NCBI RefSeq assembly: GCF_045862395.1
Contig: NZ_AP023087.1
Span: forward strand, 2,852,001-2,916,000
Source of the DNA: Marinicellulosiphila megalodicopiae
Lineage (GTDB): Bacteria > Pseudomonadota > Gammaproteobacteria > Pseudomonadales > Natronospirillaceae
Reading direction: 5' to 3'
DNA: 64,000 bases
Shown piece by piece: positions 52,146 to 62,298 of this stretch (position 1 is the first letter of the stretch; the number at the start of each line of letters is the position of its first letter). The notes under the pieces are model-generated. The model was not told where the DNA came from. It made no database searches and was given only the letters and a program-made list of their open reading frames with translations. The position numbers and the translations under genes are program-made.

Positions 52146-55100
52146 TCAATACAATTGTCGCCAACCGATTCGTTTCGGTTCACTTAAATTCACATTCAAA
52201 CGCCTTGAATTTAACGATCCGTTTGACCCATTCAATAAAACTTGCGTTGATTGATCAGTATAGTTGAGCAAAGGACTATTGCTTAAACCATCTAAGTATC
52301 CAATTGTATTTTTGATAACTTTATCATCGTTATTTGCTAATTCTTCACTATTGATTACATTAGTTGCATTGATCACAACCACATCATCAATGTGAATTAA
52401 CTCATCTGCAATCCCTGTTTTGAAATTTATATAATGTAATTTACTTAAACCTGTTGCATCACAACTATTTTGCGAGGCGACATATTCGCTAAACATAATA
52501 AGTTGGTTGTATTGTGTTGCTTGGTTTAAATTTAATCCAACACCAGAATCTTGCGAATTGTCTAACCGTATTTTCCAACCAGAGAGAGTTTGAATATATT
52601 GTTGTAATGCAAAAGAATCACTTAGTGTGTTTCCATCAAAATCAAAAACTGGCAAATTTTGGTGATCTTTAATTTTTCCAGATTGAAAATGTTGAATACC
52701 CGTAGTATCAAATAACTGATCCATTTTGACACTTTCAAAACTAGGGGCCCCCACCTTATTAATCGGCTCTTTTACTGCAACAAAATACTGTTGATTATTT
52801 TCAAAGTCATTTGAATCAAACAGAATATCCGATTGCGTTTGATACCGACCAGTTCCAAACAATAACCAAAAATTATTTTGGCTGTCTTCAATAAATAAAG
52901 GTGCGCTAGATATTGATTTTTTAACATCGATAAACTCACTAAATTGATGTGTTTTCAAATCAAAGCGCCAAATTCTTCCTTCAACTTTATTATTAATTGA
53001 TTGATTTAAACCAAAATATAACCAATCAACAATGGCATCTTGATCATAATCAACCTTTGTAAAATCAGTTAAATAACTATTTTTAACACCGGTGTCATAT
53101 TTTAAAAGTGTTAATGAATTTAAATTAAACACCGCAAGCTTTCCAGATTGATCACTTTGATAATTTTTTAAATCTGTCACACCTGAAGCCAATACTAAAT
53201 TCCATTGCCTTTCATTAGTTAATGGATTTTTTGAAATCACTAATTCTGCTTTTGCTTGGGTAAATCCCAAATCAGCATCGGATATTTGAGCCAACACCGT
53301 TGGAGGTTGTTCAGGATTTGTGACATCTAAAATAAAATAAGAAGAATTCAAATAGGTTTGCTTACCTTGATGATCAATTATTTGTTTATACCCTCCACTG
53401 CCCATTGATGCTACAGCAATCGTCCCCCAACCATTTGGATGAGTGTCATCATCAGAAAAAATTTTCACATCAAATAATTTAACATTCCCATCAACATAAT
53501 AACTATGCTTATAATTCGGTTTACTGAGCCATTTCAAATGCGGCAACGCTGCTTGGGGAATAAACGCCCACAACTCTGCACCCAATTCATATTTAACCGC
53601 TAATTCATCTTGGTTCGAAAGATCAACTTTAGTTGCCTCTCTATTCCAAAATCCAGCATTAAATGCATGTAACATCCCATCATTAGCACCCACTAATATT
53701 ACATTTCTTCTTGATTGATACTTTTGTTTAAAGTCAGAATAACTACTGTCCGTTTTTTCATATATTAAATTATTGGGAGCACTTAATAAGGCAGAAGAGC
53801 TTTGACCGATATCCCCCAATCTAAATATAGTTTGCACACCATCAACCTGTAAGGTTCTATTTCTAGTACCTTTAATTTCTACCCCACGAATATAACTGAT
53901 TAAATCTGAAAAATTTAAATCATCTTCATTTAATGCAAAAAAGTGACTTTGACTCTTCAATATTTTGTTGTCGATAAAATCAATTTTTTTATTATCAATG
54001 GCGGTAAAAATGTATCGTTTGTTTGTATTATCTTCATATTCACGCTGATTATACGCATCAAAATAGACTGTACTTTTATTTAAAAAATCACTTGCTGACC
54101 AAATAGGCTTTATGGTTTCAATACTCTGTAGCGCCTCATTTAAAATAAGCTCATCATTCAGTAATTGATATCTTTGGAAATATTGCGCACCGTCCATATT
54201 TATAGATTGAATAACATTATCATCTAAAGTGAGTTGATTATTTAAATCGCTATCCTCTCGAATTCTTCCTGTATCATCAACAAAAAAAGCTTGAACATCG
54301 CCAACCCATGAAACTGTTTGAGCATTGTTTTGTTTGGTTTGAAAATACGAGGTTTGGTATGCAATTGATGTATTTGATAATGGATCATTTTGTAAACTTA
54401 CCTGACTTGTAGAAAATTTTTGCTTACTAATATCCTCAAACATGACTTTCAATTGCGCTCGGATCATAGCTGGATTAAACCCTGTAAAATAATGATCCGG
54501 GACACCATCACTTTCAACAACACCCGTTAAATTGTTACGTTTATCCCACTGTGATTGTAATTGAATGATGCCATTATTATTAATATCATCAAATCCACCA
54601 AATTTTGCCGCCAACCATAATGGTGTAGGTAATGTAATAAATGCAGAATTTCCTATTTGATATTTTTTTGTATTTTCAAACTCTAATTTATTTTTTGGCG
54701 CTGTATTTGGATCATCATTTGGATTATTTTCATTAAAGTTTTCTCCAGAATGAATAATCCAATTTTCATTAATACCATCATTTTTACTTCCTAGTACTTG
54801 ATAGGTTACACGTACATCATTATTTGAAAAACGTTGCATGCTATTTTTTATTTGCAACTCATTATTTTTTAAACTTGGGTTATTACAATTTATTGGCCCT
54901 ACACAAATATGAATTTCTTGAGTAGTATCTAAATCATAATCTGCACCCCACAACGAATCCGCCCAATAAAACCGAACAATTAATTGATCAGTTAAGCCTT
55001 TTGATTGATTTTTTTTTATGACGTCTATATTAATTAAAGAACAGGGTGAATATTGACTATTTGAATGGAGCTTAGCCTGACAAATCGGAATAATTTCAAT

Positions 55101-56828
55101 GGTACTATTTTGAGTTATATCAACCGAAAATTTAGGAATATTTTCAGATAATTGCAAAACATAAGTACTCAATGATTGCGCGCCACTCACTTTTGGATTG
55201 ATATCCTGTGTCGCAGCAAAATACGACAACCCAGATATAGCATAACCACCTTCTAAATAAGCAAGGCTATTACACACACTATTGATTATGGATAATTGTT
55301 TAAGCTGCGAAAGTTCACAGAACCCATTTTCACCATATAAAACTAGGCCCCCTTCATTTAAAGGTACTTCAAATTGAGCTATTCCAATTTGATCAATTAA
55401 TGTATTTAAGTCAGTTAAATTACCAAGAGCAGGTAATACTTCACCACTATTTTCTAAATCATCATGATCAAAAGAGTTTTGACCTGCCGAAATAACTAAT
55501 ATTGCACAATGATCACACTCAGAATTTTCATCTATAGAATATTTCCATTGAGACTCAACACTAAGTCCTTCAATAAAATCTGACTCTTTGTATTGACTAG
55601 ATGAATATTGATCCGTTGCGTTTGTTTGACCCGACATATAACGAAGTGCTTCTAAATAAATTTCCCCTATCGGATTACCCCAATCTGAGCAGGATGAATT
55701 TATAGTAGTATTTTTAGGTATTGAATCTGTTTTTAAAAAGCGTTTTTTTGAAATAAAATAATCATTACAGGTTTGGTGCATTGATTTTTTCAATCCAACC
55801 ATTCTCATAGAACTAATATTGCTGATAATTCCATCCACTGCATTAAACTGTCCAGTTTCTAAATTTATTTCATCTTGTTGAGGATTTATATTATTAGTGA
55901 GTTTTTGAACATTTTTACGTAACACACCACCTGAATGAGGATTTATTTGAGAACCACTAATCAAACCAAATTCAACATCTAATTTTTGTGAATACTCTTG
56001 TAACATACCGATTGGTTTAAAATGTCCATTTTTATATTTAAAACAGAGTTGACTCGAAGCTGTTAGTTCATCACACACCAGAACATTTAATTGCCATTGA
56101 TTAAAATAGTCTTTTGGATCTGGAGTAAAATAATTCTGATCATAAACGCATTGAATTTTTTCATTAGTTGCCCATTGTGAAAACTTTCCATTTGCAGCCA
56201 TTAACACAGGTGTACCTAATACGCTTGTATTACAAAATGAAATGTATTGCTCATTTATTCCAGAAAAAGAATCATTATTAGGAAGGTACGCACCACTTTC
56301 ACGTTTAAACGTTTTAGAAAAAGAATGGGTGTCTTGCGTCAAAAACGCTCTAGTAAGAATTGTTTGATCTATATCATCAATTAGTCGTTTCCCTCCAAAT
56401 AAAACCAATCGTATTATGTCCATTCGCGTCATACTGACCCAATTTAAAAAATTTCCACTAAAGTCATTATTAAAATCGGTACATTTATGTGTATCTCCAA
56501 CCACCTTGGAATTCGCTTTAAAATATTCTATTTGAGAATTTTTAGTATATACATAACAGTAATCAGACTGAAAATATCCAACATACTCTATTTCATCTTG
56601 GTAAGTCACATCCAATTTTCGATCATTATTTAAGTCAGAATAATCTGAATAGGCCTTAACAAATAATTGATGATCATAACCCATGGCAATCATTATTTTT
56701 GAAGTTGATTGGCTCTGCATTAATAGTGGAAGTAACGCAACATCCTCATTTGTAATTTGATTCTCCATTTTTGCAAATGCGACTTGATTGATTATCAAAA
56801 TCAAAAAACCTGTAATAATTGCTTTCAT
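52146..56828 (-). CDS. pilY1: Type IV pilus tip protein PilY1
   Basis: PilY1 is a large secreted protein placed at the pilus tip, involved in adhesion, surface sensing and pilus extension. The 1560-residue product has a signal peptide (KAIITGFLILIINQVAFA), a long variable N-terminal half with a scattered cysteine set, and a C-terminal beta-propeller of the PilC type (VGANDGMLHAFNAGFWN, SYYVDGNVKLFDV, WGTIAVASMGSGGYKQ). A calcium-loop-like DYDQDAIVD lies in the propeller, as in Pseudomonas PilY1. It is longer than the Pseudomonas protein (about 1160). It starts three bases after pilX. Confidence 0.93.
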   Translation of the reverse strand: MKAIITGFLILIINQVAFAKMENQITNEDVALLPLLMQSQSTSKIMIAMGYDHQLFVKAYSDYSDLNNDRKLDVTYQDEIEYVGYFQSDYCYVYTKNSQIEYFKANSKVVGDTHKCTDFNNDFSGNFLNWVSMTRMDIIRLVLFGGKRLIDDIDQTILTRAFLTQDTHSFSKTFKRESGAYLPNNDSFSGINEQYISFCNTSVLGTPVLMAANGKFSQWATNEKIQCVYDQNYFTPDPKDYFNQWQLNVLVCDELTASSQLCFKYKNGHFKPIGMLQEYSQKLDVEFGLISGSQINPHSGGVLRKNVQKLTNNINPQQDEINLETGQFNAVDGIISNISSMRMVGLKKSMHQTCNDYFISKKRFLKTDSIPKNTTINSSCSDWGNPIGEIYLEALRYMSGQTNATDQYSSSQYKESDFIEGLSVESQWKYSIDENSECDHCAILVISAGQNSFDHDDLENSGEVLPALGNLTDLNTLIDQIGIAQFEVPLNEGGLVLYGENGFCELSQLKQLSIINSVCNSLAYLEGGYAISGLSYFAATQDINPKVSGAQSLSTYVLQLSENIPKFSVDITQNSTIEIIPICQAKLHSNSQYSPCSLINIDVIKKNQSKGLTDQLIVRFYWADSLWGADYDLDTTQEIHICVGPINCNNPSLKNNELQIKNSMQRFSNNDVRVTYQVLGSKNDGINENWIIHSGENFNENNPNDDPNTAPKNKLEFENTKKYQIGNSAFITLPTPLWLAAKFGGFDDINNNGIIQLQSQWDKRNNLTGVVESDGVPDHYFTGFNPAMIRAQLKVMFEDISKQKFSTSQVSLQNDPLSNTSIAYQTSYFQTKQNNAQTVSWVGDVQAFFVDDTGRIREDSDLNNQLTLDDNVIQSINMDGAQYFQRYQLLNDELILNEALQSIETIKPIWSASDFLNKSTVYFDAYNQREYEDNTNKRYIFTAIDNKKIDFIDNKILKSQSHFFALNEDDLNFSDLISYIRGVEIKGTRNRTLQVDGVQTIFRLGDIGQSSSALLSAPNNLIYEKTDSSYSDFKQKYQSRRNVILVGANDGMLHAFNAGFWNREATKVDLSNQDELAVKYELGAELWAFIPQAALPHLKWLSKPNYKHSYYVDGNVKLFDVKIFSDDDTHPNGWGTIAVASMGSGGYKQIIDHQGKQTYLNSSYFILDVTNPEQPPTVLAQISDADLGFTQAKAELVISKNPLTNERQWNLVLASGVTDLKNYQSDQSGKLAVFNLNSLTLLKYDTGVKNSYLTDFTKVDYDQDAIVDWLYFGLNQSINNKVEGRIWRFDLKTHQFSEFIDVKKSISSAPLFIEDSQNNFWLLFGTGRYQTQSDILFDSNDFENNQQYFVAVKEPINKVGAPSFESVKMDQLFDTTGIQHFQSGKIKDHQNLPVFDFDGNTLSDSFALQQYIQTLSGWKIRLDNSQDSGVGLNLNQATQYNQLIMFSEYVASQNSCDATGLSKLHYINFKTGIADELIHIDDVVVINATNVINSEELANNDDKVIKNTIGYLDGLSNSPLLNYTDQSTQVLLNGSNGSLNSRRLNVNLSEPKRIGWRQLY

Positions 56829-56831
56829 AAT

Positions 56832-57497
56832 TCATCCTTGTTTAAACAATGACTGTAACATCACTTTATTTTCTTTGTTTTTACCTGTTGCTAAAACTGT
56901 GATCCTAAATAATTGCGACCATGCGTTTTTATCTTTAAACGAAGATTGATTGTTTATCTCCTGTGAATTTGCAGAAAAACAAATAAATTCAACTATAAAT
57001 TTCGCTTTTGTAAATTCATCCGCGTATTTATTTTTCACTAATTGGTGATATTTATTTGATTCCCATAAATTTATTTTTTGATCAACCGCCATCAATGAAA
57101 AATTGGTTTGAATATTATCATCAGACCAAAGTTCTATCTCAGATTGAATACACTGCCCATCAATATCCATATAAGCACTCAAACACAATCCATTTTTACA
57201 ATCCAAATTAAAACAATTCGATTCTTTACAACCTTTTATTGCCAATTCAAAAGCCGATATTTTATTTTCCACCAACCAATTTTCAACTTCAACCACTGCA
57301 TGTTCGGCCACCTCTAATGCAAATGCTTTATCTTCAAAATTAAATGTCATAATAGAATCCGCTTGCGACATTCTAATACCACTTACACCAATCATAGAGA
57401 TAACAATCAACATAATGAGGGATATAAATAAAACAGATCCTGATTGATTTCGGTTTTTAGCATCACCATTCATTGCGTAATCCAATTGTTTGAACAT
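56832..57497 (-). CDS. pilX: Type IV pilus minor pilin PilX
   Basis: PilX is a minor pilin of the tip-priming complex. The 221 residues have a leader and the segment QSG|SVLFISLIMLIVISMIGVSG; Glu at +5 is absent, which is normal for PilX. The C-terminal domain contains several cysteines (CKESNCFNLDCKNGLC). AAGGAG five bases before the ATG at 57497 fixes the start, so the gene overlaps pilW by 35 bases. pilY1 follows three bases after the stop. Confidence 0.88.
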   Translation of the reverse strand: MFKQLDYAMNGDAKNRNQSGSVLFISLIMLIVISMIGVSGIRMSQADSIMTFNFEDKAFALEVAEHAVVEVENWLVENKISAFELAIKGCKESNCFNLDCKNGLCLSAYMDIDGQCIQSEIELWSDDNIQTNFSLMAVDQKINLWESNKYHQLVKNKYADEFTKAKFIVEFICFSANSQEINNQSSFKDKNAWSQLFRITVLATGKNKENKVMLQSLFKQG

Positions 57498-58530
57498 AGA
57501 TTCTCCTTAGATACCCATCATCATTTTCAGTTTTTATACCCTCTATTCGTTCTAACGACCTCAAAGTTAATTCAACTTTTAAACTTTTTGCATTATTCCA
57601 ATCATTATCTTTTAATTCATTGGATTTAACGTAACGATCTAATAAACCATCAAAATCAGTATCAATCCCTATTGATATATTCATTGATTCAACCCCTTGA
57701 ACCAATTCATTTTCATTTAGATATAAAGCAGGATAGCTAATCCCACTTTTGTCCTTTTGGGTTGAATCAGATACAAAATAATATTTTTGAAAAACTGGGT
57801 ATATTTTTGAATTTATCACATTATTTTTATTCGATTTATACCCATTAATAACGTTACCATTTTTAGTTTTACAAAAATAATCCCCATAAAGATAGTCAGA
57901 GCAATTTTTGATTAACTCAATATTTTCCCCTGACATATCCAATACAATGGAATTTATTGTCGTATTATTTTCAGGATTTGAATTATTTTTTTGCAAAGCT
58001 GAAAACACAGTAATTTGACTACACATATCATTCACCCACAACATTAAAATATGCTTCGATATGGAATAAAAACTGGTTAAATTGAACTGATTAAATTCGG
58101 CATTATAAGATTCCACTTCAAAACTTTGATTTGAGTCAATTAATCCTAAATATAAAGCATCGTTATTTAATGTTGCTTTTTCAAGTTTAGAGTAATCAAA
58201 TAATTGTTTGTCAGAAATTTCGATCACTTTAACACCTAATCCTGAATCAATGACTGCAGGTTGATTAGTGGATTTGCTCCAGGTGATGTTTGCTATTGAA
58301 GTATATTTTGAACATCCAGCGGGTAAATAATGACTGTTTTTAATATTTTTGCTAAGTTCATGCAATGCAAATCTTGCATTTTCTTGCATGACTGAAATCT
58401 GCTCTTGAAAGTGATAATTAGACTGACTTGCAATACTTAATTGAATAACACCTATTAATACAACACTTGCAATGACAAGACTGATGATTAATTCAACCAA
58501 ACTCAATCCTTGATGGTTATTTATTTTCAT
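57463..58530 (-). CDS. pilW: Type IV pilus minor pilin PilW
   Basis: PilW is a minor pilin of the same tip complex. The 355-residue precursor has a short leader and HQG|LSLVELIISLVIASVVLIG with Glu +5, then QISVMQENARFALHELSKNI, which is typical of PilW. The end contains YLRRIYVQTIGLRNEW. The start overlaps the pilV stop by one base. Confidence 0.9.
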   Translation of the reverse strand: MKINNHQGLSLVELIISLVIASVVLIGVIQLSIASQSNYHFQEQISVMQENARFALHELSKNIKNSHYLPAGCSKYTSIANITWSKSTNQPAVIDSGLGVKVIEISDKQLFDYSKLEKATLNNDALYLGLIDSNQSFEVESYNAEFNQFNLTSFYSISKHILMLWVNDMCSQITVFSALQKNNSNPENNTTINSIVLDMSGENIELIKNCSDYLYGDYFCKTKNGNVINGYKSNKNNVINSKIYPVFQKYYFVSDSTQKDKSGISYPALYLNENELVQGVESMNISIGIDTDFDGLLDRYVKSNELKDNDWNNAKSLKVELTLRSLERIEGIKTENDDGYLRRIYVQTIGLRNEW

Positions 58531-58982
58531 TAGATCGTTACATTTACCTTTATTGAGTTAAGTTGTTCACTTTCAAATTCAACCATAGAATACCAAGTTA
58601 CTAAAACAATCAGATTATTTTCTTCAATGTAAATTTCACCGCTACCATTGGGCAAGCTTGCTTTTAATAAATGCAACCATTGGTCCATATCATATTGTTT
58701 TAACTTTCTAGGTGAACAGATTTTCAACTCACATTCACGATTTAAAATATCGTTATTCATACTGGACACTACCCCCGTATAATCTTGATTTGAATTTAGC
58801 TTAATTCGTTCGACCATGTCATATGCTAAAATAGTTGCTGTTGTATGTAGCAACGATTCTTGTTCATGTAATGCACTAAAGTTAATTAATTTAGCCATAG
58901 ATAATAAAGCGACACTAACAAGTAACAATGCGACTAAGGATTCAATCAAGCTGAATCCTTTTTGATTAGTGATGCTTAGCAT
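58530..58982 (-). CDS. pilV: Type IV pilus minor pilin PilV
   Basis: PilV is a minor pilin of the priming complex. The 150-residue precursor has QKG|FSLIESLVALLLVSVALL with Glu +5 and then AYDMVERIKLNSNQDYTG, the usual PilV pattern; the end has the strand LIVLVTWYSMVEFE. It overlaps fimT by seven bases and pilW by one. Confidence 0.9.
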   Translation of the reverse strand: MLSITNQKGFSLIESLVALLLVSVALLSMAKLINFSALHEQESLLHTTATILAYDMVERIKLNSNQDYTGVVSSMNNDILNRECELKICSPRKLKQYDMDQWLHLLKASLPNGSGEIYIEENNLIVLVTWYSMVEFESEQLNSIKVNVTI

Positions 58983-59554
58983 GTAATTTGATTACCGGAT
59001 GCTGTTTTATTTGATTGATAAGGCCTACCTACCCGATTAATGATAATAGCCCGAGAATTTTCCTTATTATCCAATTGTTGCGAGCAAATAAAAAACGAGC
59101 CATTCATATTTACTTTTCCATCATAGTTATAACTTAACCAACTCCCTCGGTTCCATTTAACATGCTGGTTATCAAATGAAGTTTGAATAGATAACAGTTC
59201 TTCAAATTCAGTATCTCGTTGATTATTTTGATTTATATCCAAAAAAACAATCCAACCCGCACTCCAATCCGTGTCTTTTTTAGAGTTTTTTATACAATGA
59301 GTTAAATTTTCACTTGCACACATAATTACATTTTGAGCATTTGTAATAGCTTTTAAACGAACTGTTCGAAGGGTGCTATATAAATTTTTTTGAATCGATT
59401 GAATCTGATGATACCCAAGATAGTTCACATACGAAGGTATCGTTATCATTGATAATATTGCTAATATGGCAACCACTGTCATGGCTTCTATTAAGGTGAA
59501 TCCGTTATTGTGCTGTATTTTTTTACGCTTTGATAATCCAATTTGTTTACACAT
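58976..59554 (-). CDS. fimT: GspH/FimT family minor pilin
   Basis: FimT-type minor pilins belong to the pilus priming set, and in some bacteria one binds DNA for uptake. The 192-residue precursor has an 18-residue leader, NNG|FTLIEAMTVVAILAILS with Glu +5, and a GspH-like domain with ITNAQNVIMCASENLTHC, WSAGWIVFLDINQNNQRD and a final SGNQITC. AGGA precedes the ATG. It is the first gene of the fimT-pilVWXY1E operon. Confidence 0.9.
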   Translation of the reverse strand: MCKQIGLSKRKKIQHNNGFTLIEAMTVVAILAILSMITIPSYVNYLGYHQIQSIQKNLYSTLRTVRLKAITNAQNVIMCASENLTHCIKNSKKDTDWSAGWIVFLDINQNNQRDTEFEELLSIQTSFDNQHVKWNRGSWLSYNYDGKVNMNGSFFICSQQLDNKENSRAIIINRVGRPYQSNKTASGNQITC

Positions 59555-59660
59555 ATCATTCCTAGGTTTTTAAAGTTCCATGATTTGTTAACAATTCCAT
59601 TTCATTTTTCTCAACGTTTTTTAATATAGTCACCATTTTTCATTAACGCAATTTTTTAGT

Positions 59661-59686
59661 AAAAAAAAGCACCAATCGGTGCTTTT
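59661..59686 (-). terminator. Terminator of the HAMP gene module
   Basis: AAAAGCACC and GGTGCTTTT form a 9-bp stem around AATC; on the minus strand eight Ts follow. It lies 15 bases after the HAMP-protein stop. Confidence 0.9.
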
Positions 59687-59700
59687 ACATTAAATGTGGA

Positions 59701-60567
59701 CTACTGATTTTTTCGTTTTTTAGCAGCTAATATTCGATCTCGTAAATTTTCATACTGGCCTTTTGATGTTTTATAGCGCTCCATCAATCCATTTGTCGCC
59801 ACTCTTAATCGCTCTACTGATTTTGATAATTCAACAATTTCAGGGCTGCCACCAATTTTAACCATTTCATTTGCTTTACCTTTACTAATTAAAGTGGTTA
59901 ATTCAGTTAATTGTACAATAGGAAATGACACAGATTTTGGAACACGACCAAAAGAGACAACTGCTATAATCACTGCGACAAAAGAAATAACAGCAATGAT
60001 AATTAATGCGATAACATTAAATGATTGGGCATTATCAGCATGTATTTTCGCTTCCTGAAAAATACTTTCAATTTGCGTGTCCACACCATCTAATAATTCT
60101 TTAAATCGATTTTTACCATCTTGGACAGCATCATTTGCACCCAAGGTTGTACTGATATTTCCTGCAATCACTTGCTGATTTAATTTTGTAAATTCAGATG
60201 CATAAAAATCTAATGCTTCACGCCATCTTTGAACTTCTGGTACTAATGCCGCTTGACCACACATTGGTAAGTTTTTTTCTAAATCATCTAAAATAGCAGA
60301 AATTTTATTTTTCGTTTCAGACCATTCGTTCCAATATTTCTCTCTTTTTTCATGATCAAGATAAATGAAATATTCTTTTTCATAACGTCTTATAGCTTGA
60401 GCATTAATAGCTACCGCAGTGAATCCACGAGAAACTTCATGATCGTGAATCAATTGTGTTGTTGAGACCTGAGTTTTAAAGGATGAGAACAAACTTACTG
60501 ACAATAGTAGAATAATCATCAAACTTAATACACCAAATGCAAGAAGTAGCGTTTTTTTAATAGACAT
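59701..60567 (-). CDS. Membrane HAMP-domain protein without an output domain
   Basis: The 288-residue protein has two membrane helices (about 8-30 and 183-207) around a helical periplasmic domain that resembles the sensor part of chemoreceptors (QAIRRYEKEYFIYLDHE). After the second helix comes a HAMP-like region (VQLTELTTLISKGKANEMV, then SPEIVELSKSVERLRVATNG) and a short basic tail (AAKKRKNQ). No kinase, cyclase or chemoreceptor signalling domain follows, so it must act through partners. It lies 20 bases after a gene for a 76-residue protein and shares a terminator with it. Confidence 0.75.
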   Translation of the reverse strand: MSIKKTLLLAFGVLSLMIILLLSVSLFSSFKTQVSTTQLIHDHEVSRGFTAVAINAQAIRRYEKEYFIYLDHEKREKYWNEWSETKNKISAILDDLEKNLPMCGQAALVPEVQRWREALDFYASEFTKLNQQVIAGNISTTLGANDAVQDGKNRFKELLDGVDTQIESIFQEAKIHADNAQSFNVIALIIIAVISFVAVIIAVVSFGRVPKSVSFPIVQLTELTTLISKGKANEMVKIGGSPEIVELSKSVERLRVATNGLMERYKTSKGQYENLRDRILAAKKRKNQ

Positions 60568-60587
60568 GGAAATACCTGTAATATTTT

Positions 60588-60818
60588 TTAGTATGGAAGA
60601 TCTAACAATACCTTGTAAACTCGACGTAATAGTTTTGGGTTATGTATATCGTTTTTTGTTTTTTTCTCTAATAATTTAATAAATTTACTACTTAAGTGAC
60701 CAGACATAGACGATTCTGTAATTTTTAATTCCGATAGAATTTCATCGATAATCATTGGAGCCAACATACCTAGCTCTTCAGAAAGTATGTCTTCGATCGT
60801 ATCGCGCCAAACAGTCAT
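60588..60818 (-). CDS. Small helical protein paired with the HAMP gene
   Basis: The 76-residue product is predicted to be all-helical and soluble: TVWRDTIEDILSEELGMLAP, MIIDEILSELKITESSMSGH and a C-terminal LLRRVYKVLLDLPY. The segment LSEELGMLAPMIIDEIL resembles small helical domains found at the ends of some signalling proteins, but I cannot name a family with confidence. AAGG lies before the ATG. It is the first gene of a two-gene unit with the HAMP protein, which suggests the two work together. Confidence 0.6.
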   Translation of the reverse strand: MTVWRDTIEDILSEELGMLAPMIIDEILSELKITESSMSGHLSSKFIKLLEKKTKNDIHNPKLLRRVYKVLLDLPY

Positions 60819-60887
60819 GTTAGCCTTCTTAGATTTAGTGTGGTTTTACTTAATTTAGAATCATTCCTTTGATTTTAAAAATATATT

Positions 60888-60925
60888 AAAAAAACCTCCA
60901 GATAATAATTATGTGGAGGTTTTTA
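60888..60925 (-). terminator. Terminator of the oad operon
   Basis: AAAACCTCCA and TGGAGGTTTT form an exact 10-bp stem with a 13-base AT-rich loop; on the minus strand seven Ts follow. It lies 15 bases after the oadB stop. Confidence 0.9.
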
Positions 60926-60939
60926 TATTACAGATCCAA

Positions 60940-62286
60940 TTAATTAAAATAATTAATCATTACACCTGCAGCAACGGCAGAACCAATTACACCCGCAACG
61001 TTTGGACCCATTGCATGCATTAACAAGAAGTTTTGGTTATTTGCTTCTAAGCCAATTTTATTGGATACACGTGCCGCCATCGGTACTGCGGAAACACCCG
61101 CTGAACCAATCAGTGGGTTGATTTTTTGCTTGCTGAATAAGTTCATAAACTTAGCCATCAATACACCACTCATTGTGCCAAATGCAAACGCTGCAATACC
61201 TAATATTAAGATACCCATTGTTTGTGAGTTTAAAAACTCCGATGCAATTAATTTAGAACCAACAGATAAACCTAAGAAAATAGTCACAATGTTGATTAAC
61301 GCGTTTTGAGCAACATCGCTTAAACGCTCAACCACACCACATTCTTTCATTAAGTTACCTAAGCAGAACATACCTAATAAAGGCGCTGCATCTGGTAGAA
61401 CTAAAGCTACTAACAACAATAAGATTAACGGGAAGAATATTTTCTCACGTTTACTAACCACGCGTAATTGTTCCATCTTAATTTCACGCTCTGCTTTAGT
61501 GGTAAACAAACGCATAATTGGCGGTTGAATCACTGGCACTAATGCCATGTAAGAATAAGAAGCAACGGCAATGGCACCTAGTAATTCAGGTGCTAATTTA
61601 GAGGTTACGAAAATAGAGGTTGGGCCATCGGCACCACCAATGATTCCGATTGCAGCTGCTTGCTCTAATGAGAATGTCACCACACCCATATTCGTTAATA
61701 CAATTGCACCAATTACAGCAGCAAAAATACCCGCTTGAGCAGCAGCACCCAATAACAATGTTTTAGGGTTTGCTAATAACGGACCAAAGTCTGTCATTGC
61801 ACCCACACCCATAAAGATTAACAGTGGACCCACTGCTGAACCAATTACGATGTTATAGAAGTTTTTCATCATGCCATTTGCGTAACCCGCATCATGAGCA
61901 ATCACAACTGCTTCTTTATAAAGCGCCATGTCATCATTGTAAGCAGAATGATAAGCATGAAGTAATGCTTTTTGATCGGTTAGGGTTTCACCCTGTGGCA
62001 AATTAGCCACAATCTCAGCAATATCTGCCTTAAATAACTCAGTTAATTGAGCAATTACATCAGGCCCTGCCATGTAGATAGTTTGTTCAACCGCCGAAAG
62101 CGCCAGACCTGCTTGAGGTATATTCGCAAGAATACCCCCAAAACCGATAGGTACTAACAATAGTGGCTCAAACTTTTTAGCTATGGCTAGATACAAAAGA
62201 AACAAGCCAACCACAATCATGACGGCTTGATCCCAATGCAAATTATAAACACCTGAGCTTTCGTATAGTTTAGTAAGTTGTTCCAT
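60940..62286 (-). CDS. oadB: Oxaloacetate decarboxylase beta subunit, Na+ pump
   Basis: OadB is the polytopic membrane subunit that decarboxylates carboxybiotin and drives Na+ out of the cell. The 448 residues carry about nine to eleven helices and the family core GGADGPTSIFVTSKLAPELL, followed by SYSYMALVPVIQPPIMR and the late NPLIGSAGVSAVPMAARVSN. The long N-terminal extracytoplasmic part (around 75-140) is found in the OadB subgroup. It follows oadA after 12 bases. The closely related GcdB and MmdB pumps cannot be excluded by OadB alone. Confidence 0.93.
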   Translation of the reverse strand: MEQLTKLYESSGVYNLHWDQAVMIVVGLFLLYLAIAKKFEPLLLVPIGFGGILANIPQAGLALSAVEQTIYMAGPDVIAQLTELFKADIAEIVANLPQGETLTDQKALLHAYHSAYNDDMALYKEAVVIAHDAGYANGMMKNFYNIVIGSAVGPLLIFMGVGAMTDFGPLLANPKTLLLGAAAQAGIFAAVIGAIVLTNMGVVTFSLEQAAAIGIIGGADGPTSIFVTSKLAPELLGAIAVASYSYMALVPVIQPPIMRLFTTKAEREIKMEQLRVVSKREKIFFPLILLLLVALVLPDAAPLLGMFCLGNLMKECGVVERLSDVAQNALINIVTIFLGLSVGSKLIASEFLNSQTMGILILGIAAFAFGTMSGVLMAKFMNLFSKQKINPLIGSAGVSAVPMAARVSNKIGLEANNQNFLLMHAMGPNVAGVIGSAVAAGVMINYFN

Positions 62287-62298
62287 GATAATCCCCGA

